From positions 13,720,001 to 13,784,000 of the forward strand of contig OW204000.1 of the NCBI GenBank assembly GCA_934047225.1: a stretch of 64,000 nucleotides of DNA. The letters are read 5' to 3'. Under the pieces are notes generated by a model, which saw only the letters and a list, made by a program, of their open reading frames with translations, was not told the DNA's origin and searched no databases. Origin of the DNA: Ypsolopha sequella (Eukaryota; Arthropoda; Insecta; Lepidoptera; Ypsolophidae). Numbering within the stretch: the stretch's first letter is position 1; the number at the start of each line of letters is the position of its first letter. Position numbers and translations under genes: made by a program. Of this stretch, positions 43,785 through 54,122 are shown piece by piece.

Positions 43785-43940
43785 CTTTTTCAATCCACCC
43801 AAGGGTTGCCTGGAAGATATTGCTATTAGCAATAAGTGCCGCCTTTGTACACAATGTCTGTCTTTTATGTGAAAATGTGTTGTAAATTATGTTTGTAAAG
43901 GTGCAAAAAGTGTAATAAATAAATAAAAAAAATATATACT
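43785..43940 (+). repeat. LINE-type 3' UTR fragment
   Basis: AATCCACCCAAGGGTTGCCT then GGAAGATATTGCTATTAGCA, a block common in moth retroelement 3' ends, followed by an AATAAATAAATAAAAAAA tail near 43915. Confidence 0.5.
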
Positions 43941-43975
43941 TTGTGGACAATAAAAAATAAATGACATAAGATAAA

Positions 43976-43981
43976 ATTTAT
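43976..43981 (-). terminator. Possible poly(A) signal of g7
   Basis: AATAAA on the minus strand, about 235 bases after the stop. Confidence 0.45.
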
Positions 43982-44216
43982 TTATGATTTGTACAGCGTA
44001 CTAATATTAACGATAGGGTCCTGTGTAACTACACGAACCGAGCTACAAGAACCCCGGACTTTCTCAATAATAATAACAATAATAATGACGACCACTTAAA
44101 ATACTATATTAAGACCATACAATATTTTAAAAAGTTGAGAAGTTTTAATTTTTTTCAATTATCGCAAGTTTCGTTTATATTACATTTATCACATCATAAA
44201 GATCTTATTATAATCA

Positions 44217-46806
44217 CTAGTAATAGCCAAGTCCGTAATTGTATGATGAACCGGGATACGAGCCGTAACCACTGTAGGACAGTGGGCTAGAGTAGCCTGC
44301 TGGATATCCGTAGTAGCCCGGGTAGCCGGCACTGTAGCCCGAGTAGTCCCCATAGCCATACCCGGAGTAGAACTGAGGCCGCGCTGCTGCCACGGCGATG
44401 AGGGCCAGCACAAATACCTGATGAAACATTCATAAATTAAAGATTTTTAACGCGTCTGAATAGAATGAATTAATGAAGGAATAAACACGTTATTGCATAA
44501 AAATAAGAAGATAAGATACATACAATGACTTATTCATATACGAAATTTCTTCCAGTCAACCTTGGGAAAACATAAAAATACTTTTATCTTAGAAGTTTAA
44601 ATCTAAATCAGCGCATAACATAACAATAAAAAGTTATTTTAAACCTATAACCTAAACATAAATATATTACATACAAATACATACATAAAAACACAGATAC
44701 ATACATATATACAAACAAATAGTAGCTTAGTCAGTAAGTCAGAGAGAGGAGAGTTTAAATTTTTTAAGTTGTATCTAAAAGAACTCACGTCGATATTTCA
44801 AAAATTACAAAATTAAAAAGCTTTTCTTTCCACTTTTAATTCTGAGATTATGGGAATTCAGGGCACGTATTTTTTTTATAAATGATTACTCATCTATCAT
44901 TGATCAGAAATATAATAAATAAGTGCTGAGAGAGGAATAGTTATTTTTAAATTATTTATTTTTGGTTATTAGTCTGATGGTTTGAAAAATAATATAAAAA
45001 CCTTCGTAACTCGGAAACCATTCATTTTCGAAACCTAGTTGATAGGACTTAATTCGTTGGAAATGATCTCTAGTATAACCCCTTTCAAGGAAAAGATCGA
45101 ATTACCAAGCACCCTGTATATTTTTACAATCAACTGTTTAATATCTACAATGTAATACCCATCCCTTTTAGTATTTTTAGGATTTTTTTTTTATTTGTCT
45201 GTCTTTTGTTTTGGAAATATTTTGAACAACTTAAAATTTATCAAATTTATTTTTCACCGTGTTACGCGGGCAAATTAAGGCAATTTTTGTGGCAAATTTT
45301 AAGTATTTATCTTTAACGGTGCTAAAGTTATGAGGCTGTGACATACGGACGAACGAACAACAGAGTCTCACCGTAAGGTTCCTTTTGTACCTTTTGGGTA
45401 TACGTTTTGTAAATTTTTGTATTCAAAATATATTCTATAATCACAATTATATATTGAAATTGGCAACGATTTACCCACAAGCTTTTCATTACCCTCCAAA
45501 GTAGGCGAAAAACCCGTAACTTTGAGACCGAAAACATTATGATTTCTTGTAAATGAGTAGGTATAAGACTTTAATCGCGTAAATCATGACATGACAGATA
45601 TGTCTGCTTATTAATAACAATAATAACAGTGTCATACCACTCCATCATATGTTCATAATGTGTGAAAATCGCGAAAATTATTAAAGTTTAAAAAAAACAT
45701 ATATCGGGTCGTAGACTAACTGTATTTAACAGTTGTATCAACCAATTTAAGGCGATACGTAAATGTTTTAGCGTCGAAAAAACTCTCAGTGCGAGTGGGA
45801 CGGATTCGTGGAAAAGTAGCAAAAAGTCGGTTTTTTTTTAATATAAAATGTACTATGCTATTTTGTCAAAAAGATTTTCAAGGAGACTTTACAAATACAT
45901 AATATCCACATTTTGAATGCAATTTCACAATGAATTTAGTTAGCATTTCAGAATTACAGGAAAAAATAAAACAGTTTAGAGGTCATTTTAGAATGAAATT
46001 CTATCGAGAAAATTTCATCCAATCGCGTTTTCCTTCAGTGAGTATCTTAATCAAATACTCAATAAATATTTACCAAAAAATTAAATACGTAGATTACGTT
46101 ATAGTGGAGTAAATAAATTCGAAAAAACCCAATTTTTTTGGTATTTTTGGTTTAACCAAGTATTTTATTATTAAATCGATGTATTTAAATGCACACTAAA
46201 ATGTAAAAAATTAATGAATACAAAATTATCTGTGCCAGAAAATAAATAAAATTAATTTGTTGAAGTTTCTTGAGACTTGTGTAATATTTTACTACTTTGA
46301 AATAATAATCTATTTGCACAAATGTTTGTAAAAAGGAAACGAACAAGACATGAAAAGGAAATGAGCACGTCATCTAAAATCTTCAAATGAATAAGAAGAT
46401 ATGTTTTGGATACCTACTGAATAATTTCGGATAGGTAGGTAGGTACATGGAAAATTAAATAATTAACAAAAAATTTGATAAGAGAAATAATTTTTCTAAA
46501 ATAGTGTTCTACACAATTATAACGGTATTGGGACACTTGATATATGCTTCAAGAAAACATCTATTAATAAAATTGAAACAGTTCGGAACAAAGGGAAAAC
46601 AACGATTTCTAAGGATAGAAATACATTTTGTGTGTGGCTTATGGAAAAATCCGAAGTACGCACGTCAAAGAAAGACTTATCATGAAAAATTGTTTATGTA
46701 GGTAAGTAGTTCGCTCCAGAAAATTTCTTACAGGTGATCCAAATAATTTTGTATTGTTCTTTTATTGAATTGAGGACAAAATAATACTCACGATTTTAGC
46801 AAACAT
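44217..46806 (-). CDS. g7: secreted Gly/Tyr-rich small protein
   Basis: Exon 2 is 44417-44217 on the minus strand (acceptor TTTCATCAG). The best first exon is 46806-46792 (MFAKI, donor GTGAGT), giving 71 residues. The signal peptide MFAKIVFVLALIAVAAA precedes RPQFYSGYGYGDYSGYSAGY. The mature chain is dominated by GY, GYP and SGY repeats, ending YGLGYY, and lacks the Ala-Pro runs of its neighbours. Gly/Tyr-rich secreted proteins of this type are structural in insect cuticle and eggshell. An unspliced reading that starts MFHQ at 44429 is open too, but its CATCAG looks like the acceptor, and a four-codon first exon plus intron is the rule in this cluster. The 2.4-kb intron has family K and D copies. 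The start is the weakest among the nine genes. Confidence 0.7.
45120..45400 (-). repeat. Family K-like repeat in the g7 intron
   Basis: TTAACGGTGCTAAAGTTATG then GAGGCTGTGACATACGGACG and GTAAGGTTCCTTTTGTACC parallel 42565-42655. Between 44440 and 45120 a diverged LINE UTR piece (44490-44580) is the only hint of structure. Confidence 0.5.
45751..46135 (+). mobile_element. Family D element in the g7 intron
   Basis: TTAA at 45747-45750 then GGCGATACGTAAATGTTTTA. The body matches 16247-16657. The right end fades in a T-rich run near 46135, so its duplication is not seen. The open frame 45930-46112 is part of the repeat. 46140-46780 has no assigned feature. Confidence 0.6.
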
Positions 46807-47654
46807 CCTGAATTCCACTTTTATTTTTGTTCTAGATTTCTTATAACACCACAAGTGCTTTTGGGAGCAAACTGTTTTCCTATTTCATTTTTCCTCAATA
46901 TTTATAGGTCGCCGTTGTCCTTGGTGTCCCTTGGAACAATAACGACAGAACAAAACTACACAAATGAGCAAACAAGTCTCACTGGGAATAGATTTAAACG
47001 GACATGTATTAAATTGATTTGCTTTGTCTGTTGGTCCATCGCAAAATCTCTGAAATACTTTCAATTCAATAAATAATGCTGTCATGTCCACTTTATATTT
47101 GTTAGTCAAAACCTTGTCAAAACTTAATAAAATGCATGGTTAAAAAGATTGGCAGTTTCAAGTATCATAAATCTCTGGGTGCTGCCGGCAAGCGAAGCAG
47201 TGTACAAAAACAAGTTTAAAATATAATCGGCGCATACGCATACCAAAACGAGTTAAGAATCAACAATTAGGTCCTTTGTCCGGCTACCTCAAATATGTGA
47301 AACAAAGTCGTCGAAATAATGTCGACTGCAGAATAAGTTACGTGACCCAAAACATAATGGGCACTTGGGCAAGCCACGATATTTTAGGAAAACTACATTT
47401 GACCATGTGTGTTAGAGCATTTTACAAAGCTAGTGCTAATATTTTTTGCTAAACATTGTTTAGCTTCTGTTAAGTACATACTTACCCATATATTTAGATA
47501 CAAAGCTCATAACCATTTAAGGCAGGCAGGATATCAAGATTATGTCGCATCGCATCATAACAACAAAGAACAATGAACCCTGGGTACGCCCTTGCGTTGT
47601 CAGCTAATGTTTGGTAGTAGATCATGTTTCTAAAGATCAAGGCCAAAATTTTGA

Positions 47655-47696
47655 TATATAAGGCTCAAGTATCCTGAACAAGAGCAGGATTCAATT
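47655..47696 (+). promoter_or_regulatory. Core promoter of g8
   Basis: TATATAAG at 47655-47662 with a TTCAATT initiator-like site near 47690, about 35 bp downstream. Leader about 30 nt. The region 46810-47650 upstream contains no supported gene. Confidence 0.5.
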
Positions 47697-47720
47697 AGTA
47701 TTGAAACAATTCGTACAACA

Positions 47721-50704
47721 TGTTCGCTAAATTTGTGAGTACTAACTTACTTTAAAATATAATAGTTTTAATTTAAGGCGCTACAGAAAAGAATCGACAC
47801 TTTTAGAACTCCTATATCTACTTCAGTAAATAATGTATAATTTTGATAAAATATTATATTACTTTTGGAATCTTTCTCTAGGGATCTGTTAAAACAGAAA
47901 CGCGATTGGAGAATTTTCGCACGATAAAAATATTTATTGAAATGAGGTCTTTATCGACACTAATTCTCCTGGTTTGACAATTTAGAATGACATATGGACT
48001 GCAATTATATTAAATTAGATGGGTTTTAACAGTATCTAGGACCTGGTTAAACGAAATTTTGGTAGCATTTTTAGTACATTTTATATTAATAAAAAACCGA
48101 CTTTTTGCTACTTTTCCACGAATCCGTCCCTCTCGCAATGAGGGTTTTTTCGCATATGGAGTAACAGGGAAGCTTAAACTTTTACATATCGCCTTAAATA
48201 AATATTTAGTCTTCAGAAAAAATACAGTTCCTGTTCTATGAGTAGAATAAAACTTACCAAAGGTTCATAGTAAAATGTCCTTAAATTGTCCTTATGTTGA
48301 TATTTTTTACTGTGTATTATAATTGTAATGTAATAAGTCTTATTCGAAATGGTAATACCTAAGAGCAATCAATTTTAATTGCGCGTTCAATTCTAGAACT
48401 AGTATTTCTAGGTAACTACTTGCTCTCTGGTTTAGTTTATAATAGTAGTGTATGCTACAAGGGCGAAAAGGAATAAATTACGAGGACGATTTAAAACACG
48501 AGTTATTATTATTACTACATTTTTCAATGCATAGTGTGAGGAAATGAAAACAAATATAATCTTGTGAACTTTAAATTATAATTGGCTCAAATGGACTGTA
48601 TCCAGAGCCGTTAAATAGTGAAAAAAAGCAAGACATCTATGTATGGTACACAGGAAAGGCTGCAGGTTTGTTAGCCAACCATGGCAAATTATATTTAAAA
48701 AAAAAAGCCCTAGGGCAAAATAATCGACTTTCTGTTCGGTTTTGATGCATAAAAAGTGGGTCTTTACGAGCACTTGCATTGAAATAAAATTAATAGCGGT
48801 TTCACAGCCGCATTGTAAAAAACTCGCCTTTTTTTAATTAATCGAAACAGAACACTTAGATTCAAAATACACTCAATAGCTATTCAACAAAACCTTATTA
48901 CCTATATATTGTGTATTGTGTAGCCGAAAACCGGCTCTTAATTCGTAAAGGTAAAGTTATGATTAAAAAACCGGCCAAGTGCGAGTCGGACTCACGAACA
49001 AAGGGTTCCATACCACCACACAATACGGGTACGGAACCCTCAAAACATGGTAAATAACTCCACTTGCAGTTATGATGACCAACTTAACTTGACACTTACG
49101 ATCTATTAAACTCTATTTATCTAAGTTGGTCTTTTAATGACTTATTAAATAATTAAATAATGAACATAATTAGATTTGTAATTTTTTGATTTTTTCCTAC
49201 ATGTGTGCTATAAGACCTACTTGTAAACAAAATTTCAAGATTCTAAGTCAACCAAAAGTATAGGTTTTGATTACCTTTCGAGTGTCAAAAATTTGTATGA
49301 AATTGAATATGTAAAGTGCGAAAACTGTTTTTCTCATTGAGTTAGAAGCCAAATTTTTATTCAGCACCATAGGGCCGTAGAGTAGAAGAGGTATTAGTTT
49401 CATATTGATATCTCATACGGGGGCCGAGCAAAAGGATCTTGACCACGGATTTAGAGGGTCATGACAGACAGATGGACGCCTGGACAGACAGACAACCAAG
49501 TGATCCTATAAGGGTTCGGTTTTTTATTTTGAGGTACAGTACCCTAAAAATATTCTTGAATTCGGAACAAGCTTGTAAATTTTAAATAGAGCCACTTTTC
49601 GCTCAGCGGCAATTTCGCTGATGGCACCTTTAAAATTTACTTATTCCACAATCTGAATACCTAGGTAGCGTTCCGAAACACCTTCCGATGAAGTAGAAGC
49701 TATTACTATCTGTCAGATAAAAGTAGCTCAATGCTGGTTCCAAAACGTCAAATGAGATCGTTTTGGAACGATCAAACCCGAGCAACTTTTTCTACTGACA
49801 TGACCAATATTTTGCTTTGCGAAAATCGTCGGCAATATAATAATATTGCTCCTGTCAAAAGCATGATTCTTGACCTGATATGATTTTTATACGTTAACAT
49901 GGTTATCAAAAATTACAAAACATGAACTGAAGAGTGTTAAACGTTTGAACACATCTTAATCCACAGATGAGAACAATTCCTATTTTCTCACCTAGAACAA
50001 TATTTTTATTTGAATTTGTTTCTTGTTATTTCCTACGAGTCTGAAATTTGATTATCGGTAAAATTTCTTTATAATTATAAAACCTGTAGATAAAACCTCA
50101 TCCATCATTTAAACATTTTCGTCTTCCCGCCAAACTTTTCTTTTGACATATTACTCTATGTCCGTTCCGAATCTCACCAAAATTAGTCCGAAAATTCCAA
50201 AACCTATTGCTCATCCGACTAGAATTGCTTGGTGATATGGGTTTGGTTTTGGAACGCTAGCCTAATAAAATTATAATGCGATAAAATCTCCATTGACATT
50301 TGATGTGAATTGCCGATGACACTAACGTACTTACTTTATTATTCAATGATCGTACGAATTTAGTTCTAAGAATGGATGTAAATAACAGTTTTTTTTTTGC
50401 AGTTCTGTTGATACTGCTATTGGTTCAGTAGATAAATCTTAACAGTATCATAATTATCTTGTATTTATATAGTGTACCTTAATGAGGTTTTTTTTTTTAG
50501 TTCGCCCTCTTCGCTCTGGTGGCGGTTGCTTTCGCCGCCCCCAACCCTAAGCCCGCGCCCGCTCCGGCCCCGCAACTGTTCACGTACGGTTTGGACTACG
50601 GCTACGCGGGCGCTGCCGTGCCCTCCGTCTACTCGGCGGCGTACCCCGCTGCCGTCCCTTCCGTCTACTCTGCCTACCCCGCTCCGGCCTATTACTACCG
50701 TTGA
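47721..50704 (+). CDS. g8: small secreted Pro/Ala/Tyr-rich protein, twin of g9
   Basis: Exon 1 is 47721-47735 (MFAKF, donor GTGAGT) and exon 2 is 50501-50704 (acceptor TTTTTTTTTAG), giving 72 residues. The signal peptide MFAKFFALFALVAVAFA precedes APNPKPAPAPAPQLF. The mature protein then has TYGLDYGYAGAAVPSVYSAA and a duplicated VPSVYSA(A)YPA motif, ending AYYYR. Differs from g9 at two residues: position 5 (F here, L in g9) and the residue after PQL (F here, L in g9). Likely a cuticle-associated or neuropeptide-like-4-type secreted protein; the family name is by resemblance only. The intron carries families D, C, B and K and a further MITE. The stop is TGA, while g9 uses TAA. A poly(A) signal lies at 50789. 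Confidence 0.85.
47777..48193. mobile_element. TTAA-flanked family D element in the g8 intron
   Basis: TTAA at 47773-47776 and 48194-48197. Begins GGCGCTACAGAAAAGAATCG and ends TTTTACATATCGCC. Inverse match to 13171-13749 minus its nested insertion. The open frame 48059-48241 is repeat-derived. Confidence 0.75.
48441..48785 (+). repeat. Family C repeat, copy 4
   Basis: The head is shortened (ends after AAAACACGAG) and the body is complete to GCACTTGCATTGAAA. Immediately followed by a family B fragment. Confidence 0.65.
48793..48925 (-). repeat. Family B fragment
   Basis: GCGGTTTCACAGCCGCATTG, CTCGCCTTTTTTTAATTAAT and CCTTATTACCTATATATTGT, one arm of the 5527-5821 element. Confidence 0.55.
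48965..49560 (-). repeat. Family K repeat in the g8 intron
   Basis: AAAAACCGGCCAAGTGCGAG then TCGGACTC at the left and a GGACAGACAGACAACCAAGT block followed by GTACCCTAAAAAT at the right. Confidence 0.6.
49676..50262. mobile_element. MITE with TAGCGTTCC ends in the g8 intron
   Basis: TAGCGTTCCGAAACACC at the left is inverted at the right as GGTTTTGGAACGCTA. About 585 bp, no coding frame. Similar TTCCAAAACG / CGTTTTGGAACG blocks occur inside near 49740. Confidence 0.55.
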
Positions 50705-50788
50705 TACCTCTTTAATTGATTACTGAAAACTGACTTCTGTGATTAAAATGTGACCTATGACTATTGTTTAGTTAGATTAACAAAAGCA

Positions 50789-50794
50789 AATAAA
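50789..50794 (+). terminator. Poly(A) signal of g8
   Basis: AATAAA 85 bases after the stop. The 3' UTR up to here is closely similar to that of g9. Confidence 0.65.
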
Positions 50795-51094
50795 TTTAAA
50801 AAATGTATTTATTGTTTTATTTATGTGTTATACTTACTATATCATAATAATTACTGCAAATCGAAAAATCTTACAAAAAGGTATGGTAATTCAAAAACCG
50901 TTTCGTTTTTAATCATAAGTTGCAGTTGTTTTAAAGATTATTAATATTTCTTACTCATTTTTTTATTTAGCCGTGTACAATAAAGTGTGTATTGATTCAA
51001 TCTTTTTCATAATTTACACTTTATCTACACAATACTAGTACAGTAATAAATTTCAAATAAAAACTTAAGCAAACCTAAAGACTTAAATATAATA

Positions 51095-51385
51095 TATGTA
51101 TGACAGGCAACGGCAGGAGTCGCTTACCAGGAATTGAAGGATTTGGCTCTGCAAAGAGAACGATGGATGATGCTACACCAATAATTGATGATACAAACTA
51201 AACTAAATAAAAATCTTGTCGAGGCCGGTTCCGTGTCGTGTGGAAGCATAGATCCGTGTGTGAAAGAGTACCCAGAAGATTGGCAGTGTTACCCCGATAT
51301 ATGGCCAAACTAATCTCTGGCTCACGTCTGTGTGTGTGCTCCATGGCCCGGCCTTGTGCCCCTATTATAAATAAAAAATATTTTT
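51095..51385 (+). repeat. Possible LINE 3' end fragment
   Basis: GACAGGCAACGGCAGGAGTC then GCAAAGAGAACGATGG resembles the last coding bases of several moth LINEs. The tail CCTATTATAAATAAAAAAT closes it. Weak evidence. 51390-52065 has no supported feature. Confidence 0.3.
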
Positions 51386-52069
51386 TGTAAATTTAATTTC
51401 GCGATTATGGCGTCATAACTTTTAGTCAAAATATAATTTTTACGTTGCAAAATATTCATCCCTATTTGTCAGTTCCTGGGAGGGGGCATAGAAGTGCGCC
51501 ATGATTTTTAGGGAGGCTTTAATAAGTCAATCCTTGATGATTGAAGCTTTGAAGCTTATACGAGTATTCAATTCCACAAAATTGGACCAACAATTTTAGA
51601 CCGTTAACCGCCACTAATGAGGTGTTCACACTTTAGTTTTCTGTAACAAGAGGTATGGAGAATAATACGGTAGGTAGAGCTTTACGTGAGCATTTTATGT
51701 AACTAAAAAGAAATTATTCGAATTATAAAAGGTGTTTTACGTGATGAAAATCATGTTTCAAATCGCTTTTAAGGGTTATGTACCCGAAGACTCTAACCAA
51801 CCTAATTATTTACCTCCCCCTACCTCCTTCTCGTACCTACTCCCCCAAATTCAGAGAAATCGTTTTTGTTGATTGGTTCTAATGCGAACGTCAATTTTGT
51901 ATTGAGAAGTTATGTGGAAAGTATTATTTCTGAAGGGCGTATATTTATTTAGTTGTATTGTTTTTTCGTAGTGCCTTATAATTAAGCATAAATGTGATAA
52001 AAACTTTTTAAATAGAGATATTTATCCCTAATTAGTAGAAAAAATTATCGATCATATGTTCAGCAACTA

Positions 52070-53065
52070 ATCCGCAGGCTCTGATAAAATTTAGGTGCAA
52101 GATATATAAAAGTATTGACCGTAAAATAAGTCCAGTTTTGGTGCATTTTGTAAACTTAAGTATCAAGGAGGGTATTTACGCAGATGAGCTAAAATTATCA
52201 CTTAGTAGGCCCATTTATAAGCAGAGTAGCCATGTCGATTACTCAAATTATCGACCAATTGCCACTTTACCCGTAATTAATAAAATAACAAAAAAAAATT
52301 GTTAAACAAATGACTTCCTTTCTAGAAAAACACGAAATACTGTCGTGTAGTCAACGTGGCTTTCGCAGAAACTGTAGCGCACCAACAGCTTTATCTGAGT
52401 TTACCAACGTTATTAATAATCTCTTGAATAAGAAAAATCAAGTTTTTGCAATATTCATAGTTTACAAAAAAGCCTTCGACACTTTAGATCAAGAACTGTT
52501 GCTAGGTGCTATGGATGAATGTGGATTTTGAGGCCGATGAATAATTGTTTCCGGAGCTACTTAGCAAATAGGAAAATGCAAACTGTTATGGACGGAAAGT
52601 ACAGTGATAAGGCTGATATAAGATATGGTGTTCCAACCGGCTTTATATATGGGTTATGTAAGTTATGTAATGCATATCAGTAGTGCTGCTAATGTAAGGT
52701 GTACAATTGTACATGTATGCTGATGATATGTGCATACTTTGCCCAGGCAAAGATATAAAGATAATCCAGCCAAAAATTCAAGAGGATTTTGACAACATAA
52801 CAAAATGGGCGCACGATAACGGCATTATTCTAAACATAAGCAAAACAAAATGCACTTACATTCACCATACATGTTAAACACCGAAATGGTATAAAAATTG
52901 TCGCTCAAACCTACATTTGTTTACATAACAATCAGTTAAATTGTAATTGTCAAGGATTGTGATATGTTAATAAATATAAATACCTTGGATTAACAACTGA
53001 ACTGATTATAATATAAACTGGAAAACTCACGTAAAAGAAGTATGTAAAAACTGAGATGTGTTTTA
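52070..53065 (+). pseudogene. Decayed non-LTR reverse transcriptase between g8 and g9
   Basis: Successive plus-frame blocks follow the reverse-transcriptase order. FVNLSIKEGIYADELKLSLV and YSNYRPIATLPV come first, then ILSCSQRGFRRNCSAPTAL, IVYKKAFDTLDQELL, IRYGVPTGF, then the catalytic YADD in MYADDMCILC, then ISKTKCTYIHH, and YLGLTT ... NWKTHVKEVC. Frameshifts and stops separate them (for example after MDECGF at 52531). The first catalytic block has KKAFD where SKAFD is usual. Domain order fits a Jockey/CR1-like LINE; no endonuclease is seen. Dead copy. Confidence 0.8.
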
Positions 53066-54037
53066 GGAAAGTTTTCTTTTTGGTAGAATTGTAACCGATT
53101 AACCTTGTTTTGTTTTTATCACGCTTTAGTTGCATCAATTACTAGAAGGTACAACATAGAATAATTTTGTTGGCATTTATGGCATTAATGTGCATTACAA
53201 GTCAAATTTCAATATTTTTATTTTACATTCTTCACGTAGAAGTAAATTACTCGTAAATAACATATTACCTATGGCTTAAGTAGTTCTGATCGCACATTCA
53301 AAACCTATTTCAATGATATAAGATAAAATCAGTGCAAATGAGATTTATAAAATATTAGGTTGACAAGAATACAAAAATTGGTTAAAGAGAAAATTATAAA
53401 ATATTACCTGTCTCTGAAAAAGTTAAACATGTTATTACACTTGAAAATGTTATAAAATTGCAAAGGAAACTAAAATGCTGAAACATATCAATAGAACTAA
53501 CTAATGCCTAATTTCCAAATTATTTAATGTAATTACAACAGATCTACGACACAATACAGATATTAAATCAGTTTTTAAAATAAAAATAAAATGCATTTTC
53601 TTTTATATGTGTTTTGTGTACAGTAAATTGTTAATTCATTTATGTATTACCTATTTAGATTATCCTAGATATGGCATAAAATAACTTGTTTTGTTCCTAC
53701 TTAATTATCTGAATGCTTATATAAATAAATGATAAGAAGGGATGTAAAATATCTAACTACTACAATATACTAGTATGGTGGTACTAGTAAGGTTTGGCAG
53801 ATGTGTATTTCATATTTTTGTTCGTGTGACACTTGTATCATTAAAAAAAATGTGTTTCATTCATTCTTTATTGTTATTTCTATTATTTTAATATTGATTT
53901 AAATACGTCCTGTAATAAATGTGTCTGGAAAAGATAGGCAACTCTGACGATGACTACCTCAGTTATTTAAATCGAACAAAGTATATCAGCAAGCATATGA
54001 TCTACAAAATTAAAACAATATATGCATGCATTTTTTA

Positions 54038-54043
54038 TTTATT
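54038..54043 (-). terminator. Poly(A) signal of g9
   Basis: AATAAA on the minus strand 80 bases after the stop, at the place equivalent to that in g8. 53070-54030 otherwise shows only AT-rich sequence. Confidence 0.6.
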
Positions 54044-54122
54044 TGCTTTTTACATCTAAACAATAGTCATAGGTCATATTCAAATCACAGAAGTTGGTTT
54101 TCATTAATCAATTAAAGAGGTT

